In this document: piece after piece, positions 8,201 through 11,029 of the stretch
Position numbering within the stretch: the stretch's first letter is position 1
Layout of the letters: each line of letters starts with the position of its first letter
Source of the DNA: Brachionus koreanus
Lineage: Eukaryota; Rotifera; Eurotatoria; Ploima; Brachionidae
Length of the DNA: 11,029 nt
Reading direction: 5' to 3'
Assembly (NCBI GenBank): GCA_016987375.1
Contig: PJRA01000048.1
Span: forward strand, 62,618 to 73,646
The notes under the pieces: model-generated
The model's database searches: none
What the model saw: only the letters and a program-made list of their open reading frames with translations
What the model was told of the DNA's origin: nothing
Made by a program: the position numbers and the translations under genes

Positions 8201-10689
8201 TGTTATTTATAGTGCATCCCTGATTAAAATAGTGCATATGAATATTATAGTGCAGTTTAAATATTATAGTGCAACTTGTGATTATTTATAGTGCAGAATG
8301 TATTTGATTCCATTTAAATTAAAAAACTAGATAAAACTTTAGAATAAAAACTCCCAAGAGGTTTTTTAGAACCTTTTTTTAAAAATTGAAACTTAAATAT
8401 TTTTTATAAGAAATAAAATTTTATAAAAAAAAGCTCTTAAAAATTCTTAAAAATTTGAATTAATTTTTAGCAAAAAATATTTAATTTGTCTAGAAAATTA
8501 AATTTGAAATTTTTATTGAAAATCAGTCGGACTTTCTACTGATAAAATGTTAAAAATATGTGATTGAAAAAATAAAATTAAGATTTAAATTAAGATAGCT
8601 TTTTTGATCTATCGAAATTTTAGGCAAAAAAAAATCGAAATTTTAATTACTTCTTTGTATCGAACTATCAAATCTTGTACTTTGGCATTAGAGTTTTCTT
8701 CATTGTCCTTACTATTAGTTATTCCATTGAACTTAAAATTATTCATGTCTAAAGTTGCATGCCTCAAATATTCAGATGGAGGAATTTTTCTAAAAATTTC
8801 ATATTCCGTCTGAGTTAATCGGACAGCAACTTCTTCTGGAAACCATAGCAAAAGTATTTGAAGCTCTTGAAATTCTTTTTCGTATTTAAAACAAGGCCGA
8901 GCAGCTCCATAGAAATTATTCCTAGTTCCATACCCGTATGAATAGCTATTCTTACTAAATATGGATGCAATTGGATTATTCCGGTGCAAAGATCGTTCTC
9001 CGAAAATGCTGAATGAACCATTTATTGGAAATCCGACAAAAAAATCTGAATTTTGATCTTGGTCTAAATTTGCTAATGAATGATTTCTATGAGCAATAAT
9101 AGAAACCGAAGGTGAAGCGCCAGGATCATTTTTGTAAGACAAATTTTTCGAATTATTTGATGAATTATTTGACACTGCTGATCTTTTATCGTAAAAAGCT
9201 GCTGAATTTGTAGCATTAACTCTTCCTGACGTCTGAGTGTGACGTTTTTTTGAGTAAACATTTGTTGAATTGGAATTAAATCTAAAATTATGATTTTTTG
9301 CACTATTTTTATTCTCAAACAGTTTATATCTATTGTTGTGCTCACTGATGGTCAAATCCAGCATCAAAGGGTTATTATCAATGCCCATGTCCAATGATTG
9401 ATCCAAAAGAATGCATGTAATCGATTTCAAAGAATGAAAATTATCTATTTGCAAATGCCACTTACAATTTCTAAATTCGATTACAAATAGTTTATTCATA
9501 TCGAGGGAATTGGGCCCTATTCGAAAAAAATTGTAGAATACATTTTGTTTTAGTTTATTGTGAATGTTAAATGCTGGATCGTCTATATTTACAAGAGGTG
9601 TTGATGCTGAATTTAACAAAAATAGAGGAGTCAAATTGTAGTAGCCATCTCCGGAAAACCAACTTTTTAAATCAGCGGTTCTTTGTGTCTTCACTAATTG
9701 CTTTGTTTTATAATCAATAAGCGATATTTTGTTTGGCTTAATAGCTAAGAGCCGTTTTGCTTTTTTAAAAGTCAAAGGCCCATTTCGGGATGATTCATCA
9801 AAATTGAATAAAATTTCTTTTACTTCAAATAAAACACATCCAAAACAGCTCAGATTTCTACAAAATTTAATGTAATATTCTTTTAGTCTAAGTTCGCTAT
9901 TAAAATAACTAGAGTTAACCAATTTTTCTCTTTTGTTTTTGATTAGTTTTAAAATATCTGATGATCGGTGATAGCATGGAGGCACAATTTGGTTCAAAGT
10001 AAAAAATTTTGATTTTTGATCAAATAGACCACATGATTTAAGACACAATAGAATTGTTTCGAGACCATTTTTTTTCAATATGGGAACATCTATGCTTGGA
10101 ATGGTTTCGGTCATCGGAACAGAAATATTGGTGATTAGCGATGACTTTTTCATATTGTTAATTTCTTTAGATTTTGATGCTTTTGAAATCAAGTCTCCTT
10201 CCTCTTCCTCTTCAATTACATTTTTATCGATATTATTATTGCTATTAATATTTTTATAATTTGAGTATGATACTCTACTTATATCTTCATTTTGAACTTT
10301 TTCTTTTTCCAAATTTTTTTTTTGATTTTCGTTATTTGTATCTTCATCATTCATCATTTTAACAAGGTTGATTTCAAAAATTCGAACATTCAAAGCCGCC
10401 AAAGTTGCTGACTCATCTTTACTACAAGGTAGCTTTCCGCTAATTATCATACCTTGCATCTAAATAGAAAAAAACCTAATCAAAAATTAAAAAAAAAAAC
10501 ATTCTATTACTATTTGAAATTGGTTTATGATCTCTTCGTTATTTATAATATCCAGAGTCTCTTCTTTTTTCTGCTCGCTCTCTTCCAAATGTAGAATATA
10601 CTTGAGCTTTTTTGTCCATGGTTGGAATGAACTTTTTAAAGAATCGAGTTGATTGAAAAAATTTTTAATCTCTTCCAAAACTCTTGAAT
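377..10689 (-). CDS. PLCE1: Phospholipase C-epsilon-like gene with FERM-like module, partial, five exons
   Basis: Spliced model: 10689-10511, 10459-8651, 6120-5975, 5921-4452, 2257-377. Every junction has GT and AG, and the phases agree (0, 0, 2, 2). The joined protein of about 1,827 codons carries, in order, a FERM-like region (about residues 40-420), a CDC25/RasGEF domain (about 588-950), a PH domain split over the last junction, and PLC-type EF-hands (about 1620-1827). Best anchors to vertebrate PLC-epsilon are VSSWIKRLIQSQ, CKVVPFFGAFLHDL, a GGR block after the PH domain, and RKDLKDLFDKYA. Family knowledge: the enzyme hydrolyses PIP2 at membranes, and its CDC25 domain acts on Rap1. The 5' exons lie beyond the right edge; the X/Y catalytic, C2 and RA domains must lie beyond the left edge. 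The family call is firm; the FERM part is inferred by pattern. Unseen extra exons cannot be excluded. Confidence 0.88.
2611..2661. other. Short structured GC-richer patch with two undetermined bases
   Basis: CAGGATACCTG is palindromic around ATA. AGACTA (2631-2636), GCTT loop and TAGTCT (2641-2646) form a perfect 6-bp stem. Bases 2653-2654 are N, followed by TTAGTCC, which could compete for the same AGACTA arm. I do not recognise the element. Confidence 0.4.
2725..2885 (-). mobile_element. Possible tRNA-like SINE with A-rich tail
   Basis: On the minus strand a GC-richer head (about 2880-2805) contains TTGCTAGAGCTGGGATG, similar to a tRNA D-arm. GGCTTACGAATACTC follows, similar to a B box with insertions. 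Then comes a purine-rich stretch ending in runs of A (complement of 2728-2765). No convincing target duplication was found; both flanks contain AAATAAA-like sequence that could be chance. Confidence 0.28.
3536..3685. repeat. Near-perfect 66-bp-arm inverted repeat (foldback)
   Basis: Arm 3536-3601 and arm 3620-3685 are reverse complements with one mismatch (A3596 against C3625), around an 18-base spacer. The inner third (GTTTGTGACCGCG) is much richer in GC than the surroundings. In RNA transcribed with the host gene the mismatch becomes a U-G wobble, so the pre-mRNA could form an unbroken 66-bp duplex. No target-site duplication is obvious. It could be a small foldback or MITE element, a hairpin-RNA source, or a palindromic assembly artefact. 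Confidence 0.9.
3881..3978 (+). repeat. Direct repeat copy 1 (about 98 bp)
   Basis: It starts AAAATAATAAGAT and ends GGTTAAGAGCTG. About five differences, including one single-base indel, separate it from the copy 207-208 bp to the right. One plus-strand frame reads a Lys/Asn/Leu/Gln-rich, coiled-coil-like run (KLKNALKSQNQYLNRVNERK) before a stop, so it may be decayed coding sequence. The intervening sequence is not repeated, so this is not a simple tandem array. Confidence 0.85.
4088..4186 (+). repeat. Direct repeat copy 2 (about 99 bp)
   Basis: It matches 3881-3978 at about 95 percent by eye. The single-base insertion (AAAGTCAC against AAAGGTTAC) shifts the frame relative to copy 1, so neither copy keeps a long reading frame. 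Similarity ends at GAGCTG, and an AATAAA lies about 150 bp further on (4334-4339). Confidence 0.85.
4452..5921 (-). CDS. PLCE1: Exon D: rest of the RasGEF domain and first part of the PH domain
   Basis: 489 full codons, phase 2 in and out. After TALVNQNDDFPGMDF comes about 105 residues of Asn/Ser/Gly-rich sequence with almost no charge (roughly 5850-5560), a loop inserted inside the RasGEF fold. The domain resumes at AEGRAIWLRHLAEIA and continues through CKVVPFFGAFLHDLRFIVE, the family's signature strand and helix, to GGLLNTRKLKLTHALLQDI. A Lys/Ser-rich linker (KKFPKKKSKS) follows. FHILQMLHNGFTF and LELDNSTLIWSRPAWD begin the PH domain, corresponding to the vertebrate segment reading DNSTLTW. 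The exon ends AATAG|GTAAGA at 4451, a near-consensus donor; its two leftover bases AG join G of exon E to make Arg. Confidence 0.88.
5922..5974 (-). other. PLCE1: 53-bp intron
   Basis: Donor GTATTTTTT and acceptor TTTGCTCTTTAG. Removing it shifts the frame correctly and joins LWLGI-K to TALVNQ (AA|A codon). An in-frame TAA follows if it is retained. It is of the same size class as the 51-bp intron at 10460-10510. Confidence 0.82.
5975..6120 (-). CDS. PLCE1: Exon C: core of the CDC25/RasGEF domain
   Basis: The exon has 48 codons plus two bases of a split lysine codon. It reads VSSWIKRLIQSQ and later CWNIGNFNSSRELWLGI, very like the vertebrate PLC-epsilon RasGEF core (VSSW; CCWNMGNYN). It enters in phase 0 from VRYKE and leaves in phase 2 at AAA|GTATTT (donor 5974). 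The N-F-N segment is the conserved RasGEF helix region that packs against the catalytic hairpin. The exon's first six bases, GTGAGC, also look like a strong 5' splice site. Confidence 0.85.
6388..6396. repeat. Left 9-bp target-site duplication of SINE candidate
   Basis: AAGACTAGT, identical to 6661-6669. It lies directly before the tRNA-like head of the candidate retroposon. Confidence 0.45.
6397..6660 (+). mobile_element. Candidate tRNA-derived SINE
   Basis: The 264-bp insert is bounded by identical 9-bp repeats AAGACTAGT (6388-6396 and 6661-6669). It begins with a GC-richer head and ends in an A/T-rich tail (ATAATTTAAA). Seven bases in, TAGTGGATGGC (6403-6413) matches a pol III A box except at one position. 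GGTTTAAAT (6458-6466) resembles a decayed B box (GGTTCAAAT with C to T). The head has the feel of a tRNA D-arm followed by a T-arm, with spacing like a tRNA with a long variable arm. No ORF of interest is inside; the 67-codon frame at 6470 is low-complexity. A chance direct repeat remains possible. Confidence 0.45.
6661..6669. repeat. Right 9-bp target-site duplication of SINE candidate
   Basis: AAGACTAGT, identical to 6388-6396. It follows the A-rich end of the candidate retroposon. Because adjacent bases are A, the exact tail boundary is ambiguous by a few bases. Confidence 0.45.
6782..6960. repeat. Left terminal inverted-repeat array of GCACT iterons
   Basis: GCACT begins at 6783, 6806, 6828, 6849, 6868 and 6949. 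Degenerate copies (TTACT) lie at 6888 and 6930, and a poorer one near 6908. Spacing is 19-23 bp, about two helical turns. The copies are separated by A/T spacers and lie in the opposite orientation to the AGTGC copies at the right end. Confidence 0.75.
7246..7806 (+). CDS. SWIM zinc-finger protein, C-terminal transposase remnant
   Basis: The protein has 186 residues from the ATG at 7246; the frame is open from 7204, so the true start or an upstream splice acceptor is uncertain. A SWIM-type finger is visible as C123-x-C125-x8-C134-x-H136 (RCTCDW, then ICKHVIG). A basic tail has an AT-hook-like RGRP at 166-169. The middle (FQLEPRIALKDYNAAFEWTE) is a pattern I associate with the region before the SWIM finger in MULE transposases. 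No DDE catalytic residues are present, so this piece alone should not transpose DNA. It might bind the element's ends as an accessory protein, or be a dead relic. It has less A/T-biased codons than its surroundings. A second ATG frame at 7206 runs only 39 codons. Confidence 0.68.
   Translation: MPMEGFCHCAMQDIIKNWSLDRSPGTDEQPNVNRKVFQLEPRIALKDYNAAFEWTEKDKSLLLVKPSFYIPSQQAKKLQKKDVEAFKDARDKCVWKTFEVLVKQINSLYKIRINKTQWRLSRCTCDWNSKNYICKHVIGVCSKFKFGDCHITIASVNKPLEKKRCRGRPTLAAAALVVDPTGFKKA
8019..8024 (+). promoter_or_regulatory. Polyadenylation signal for the transposon ORF
   Basis: AATAAA about 215 bp after the stop codon at 7804-7806, immediately overlapped by a second AATAAA (8023-8028), and before the right iteron array. 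In such A/T-rich DNA the motif also arises by chance. Confidence 0.4.
8051..8295. repeat. Right terminal inverted-repeat array of AGTGC iterons
   Basis: AGTGC begins at 8051, 8125, 8147, 8169, 8211, 8231, 8249, 8268 and 8290. AGTGT at 8105 and AATGG at 8191 fill gaps in the series. From 8105 on, spacing is 18-22 bp. It is the mirror of the left array and somewhat longer. Confidence 0.75.
8651..10459 (-). CDS. PLCE1: Exon B: FERM-like F2/F3 lobes plus start of CDC25/RasGEF domain
   Basis: This exon holds 603 codons, phase 0 at both ends. Exon residues 1-30 (GKLPCSKDESATLAAL) look like the opening of a FERM central lobe. Residues about 31-125 are a charged, Asn/Glu-rich insert with an EEEEE run. 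The lobe resumes near 135 and includes RLKEYYIKFCRNL and FGCVLFEVKE (about 191-215), much like talin-type FERM proteins. An F3 PTB/PH-like lobe follows (about 232-360; AKRLLAIKPNKISLIDYKTK, then FRNCKWHLQIDNFHSL). Residues about 370-525 are Ser/Asn-rich linker. Residues 529-603 begin the RasGEF domain (LLLWFPEEVAVRLTQTEY, then PPSEYLRHATLD) and end at VRYKE before the donor GTAATT (8650-8645). Both modules sit in one open frame with no stop, so they belong to one polypeptide. FERM lobes bind membranes and receptor tails in other proteins; the role here is unknown. Confidence 0.85.
10460..10510 (-). other. PLCE1: 51-bp intron
   Basis: GTAATA at the 5' end and TTTTTTTCTATTTAG at the 3' end, with a strong pyrimidine tract and phase 0. 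The length is a multiple of three, but the intron contains an in-frame TAA, so retention would stop translation. Removing it joins FQI to MQG and gives a continuous FERM-like helix. The first ATG of exon B follows the AG directly and is therefore an internal methionine, not a start. Confidence 0.8.
10511..10689 (-). CDS. PLCE1: Exon A: lead-in to the FERM central lobe
   Basis: An acceptor (TTTTAG, AG at 10691-10690) precedes the exon, which opens with two bases of a split codon and then reads SRVLEEIKNFFNQ. It ends at an ATA codon followed by the donor GTAATA (10510-10505), phase 0. It carries 59 full codons. The stretch containing QPWTKKLKYILHLE and ending in IINQFQI resembles the segment leading from the FERM F1 lobe into the first helix of F2. 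No ATG start is plausible here, so the exon is internal. The assignment rests on its in-phase join to exon B, where the F2 pattern continues as MQGMIISGKLPCS. The F1 ubiquitin-like lobe would be coded to the right of the window. Confidence 0.72.
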
Positions 10690-11029
10690 CTAAAATTTAG
10701 AAAATTATAAGTTTTTCCAAATAAAAAATGTTTCATTAATAGAATACTAAGTTGATTCAATATAGTGTTGGATGCGGGCAGAGCTAACCGGTCCAATAGA
10801 CGGCGGTTAGTCGCGGTTGTTGGCCCGTTTATTACAGCGGGCTATTTTTTGGCGCGTTTAGTGACCGTTTAAAATTATACGGACGGTCTATGTTACCGTC
10901 ACAGTTTATTACGGGCGGACTCTGGCCCGTATATCAACCGTTTAAATTTAGAATTTATTATAAAAATTATTTTCAATACTTGATTTTAAAAATATTTTAA
11001 ATTGATTTTTTACATTATTAACTTGCATT
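10690..11029 (-). other. PLCE1: Intron, 3' part, with GC-rich island
   Basis: The sequence upstream of exon A ends in the acceptor TAAATTTTAG. Apart from the GC-rich island described separately (10763-10945) it is plain A/T-rich DNA, with no coding frame I would support. The previous exon, expected to hold the FERM F1 lobe, lies outside the window. Confidence 0.65.
10763..10945. repeat. GC-rich island of serial short stem-loops, possible transposon end
   Basis: Perfect short stems follow one another: CTAACCG/CGGTTAG (10784-10790, 10804-10810), GCCCG/CGGGC (10823-10827, 10838-10842), GACCGT/ACGGTC (10863-10868, 10883-10888), an alternative GACGGT/ACCGTC (10882-10887, 10895-10900), and TACGGGC/GCCCGTA (10910-10916, 10925-10931). 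CGTTTA recurs at 10826, 10855, 10866 and 10939. CpG and GC are far above the flanks. It opens TAGTGTTGGATGCGGGC; TAGTG fits the YARNG start of hAT-type termini, but no matching inverted end is inside the window. Confidence 0.6.

Larger units (their letters stand above)
6782..8295 (+). mobile_element. MULE-like DNA transposon remnant with iteron-bearing inverted ends
   Basis: The left end TGCACTATAAAT(T)AATCACAAG and the complement of the right end match almost base for base over about 30 bp; beyond that they match as arrays of the same motif. The interior carries one ORF (7246-7806) with a SWIM zinc finger, a domain found C-terminally in Mutator-like transposases, and an AATAAA site. The catalytic DDE core is absent: only about 240 bp lie between the left array and the first usable ATG. 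The copy is therefore internally deleted or non-autonomous. No clean 8-11-bp target duplication is visible; AATG abuts the left end and lies one base outside the right end. It sits in the host intron in opposite orientation to the gene. The superfamily call is tentative because the core domain is missing. Confidence 0.7.
6121..8650 (-). other. PLCE1: 2530-bp intron hosting two mobile elements
   Basis: Donor GAA|GTAATT (8650) and acceptor TAATAAAAAG|GTGAGC (AG at 6122-6121) splice YKE to VSSW in phase 0, exactly where PLC-epsilon RasGEF domains read E-V-S-S-W. The acceptor lacks a pyrimidine tract directly before the AG; a TTTTTCTAAT stretch lies just upstream. The intron contains a MULE-like transposon (6782-8295) and a SINE candidate (6397-6660), both on the plus strand. 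The rest (6121-6387, 6670-6781, 8296-8650) is A/T-rich sequence in which I see no gene. Confidence 0.82.

Noticed and set aside
6777..8301. AATG as a target-site duplication of the MULE-like element
   Set aside because: Only four bases, needs a one-base offset at the right end, and is too short for a MULE; treated as chance.
8604..9345. Short ORFs overlapping exon B in other frames (8604-8813, 8815-9021, 9073-9345)
   Set aside because: Exon B has clear domain content over this range; these are shadows of it.
377..10459. Three separate minus-strand genes starting at the ATGs 10459 and 2250 and in the open frame before 5921
   Set aside because: Each apparent start lies at or just inside a splice acceptor, and the three blocks join in phase in the order of one PLC-epsilon protein.
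1..11029. CRISPR arrays, bacterial operons, rRNA or intact tRNA genes
   Set aside because: Introns, polyadenylation signals and a metazoan signalling gene show nuclear eukaryotic DNA; no tRNA cloverleaf beyond the decayed SINE-like heads was seen.

Overview
This is AT-rich eukaryotic DNA. Most of the window is the middle of one large minus-strand gene, interrupted by spliceosomal introns, encoding a phospholipase C-epsilon (PLCE1-type) protein. Two introns are tiny (51 and 53 bp) and four stretches are long, repeat-filled introns or intron parts. The AT bias, tiny introns and MULE-type DNA transposon fit a small invertebrate; a monogonont rotifer such as Brachionus is my best guess, by inference only.

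Layout, reading the minus strand from the right edge: intron with a GC-rich hairpin-forming island (11029-10690); exon A 10689-10511 and exon B 10459-8651 (FERM-like module, then the start of the CDC25/RasGEF domain); a 2530-bp intron (8650-6121) carrying a MULE-like DNA transposon remnant and a probable SINE; exon C 6120-5975 (RasGEF core); a 53-bp intron; exon D 5921-4452 (rest of RasGEF, first part of the PH domain); a 2194-bp intron (4451-2258) with a 66-bp-arm inverted repeat, a 98-bp direct duplication and a possible second SINE; exon E 2257-377 (rest of PH, EF-hand region); then an intron leaving the window at base 1. All junctions are GT-AG and phase-consistent. The five exons give about 1,827 codons. 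The start codon, the 5' exons, the catalytic X/Y barrel, C2 and Ras-association domains are not in the window.

In known PLC-epsilon proteins the CDC25 domain activates Rap1 and the catalytic core splits PIP2 into IP3 and diacylglycerol. The most interesting point is a talin-like FERM module in the same uninterrupted reading frame as the start of the RasGEF domain; I do not know this from the textbook mammalian PLC-epsilon architecture. The other observations are intronic: a transposon whose inverted ends are arrays of a GCACT motif every 18-23 bp, a near-perfect long hairpin, a 264-bp retroposon candidate with 9-bp target duplications, and a run of short GC-rich stem-loops.
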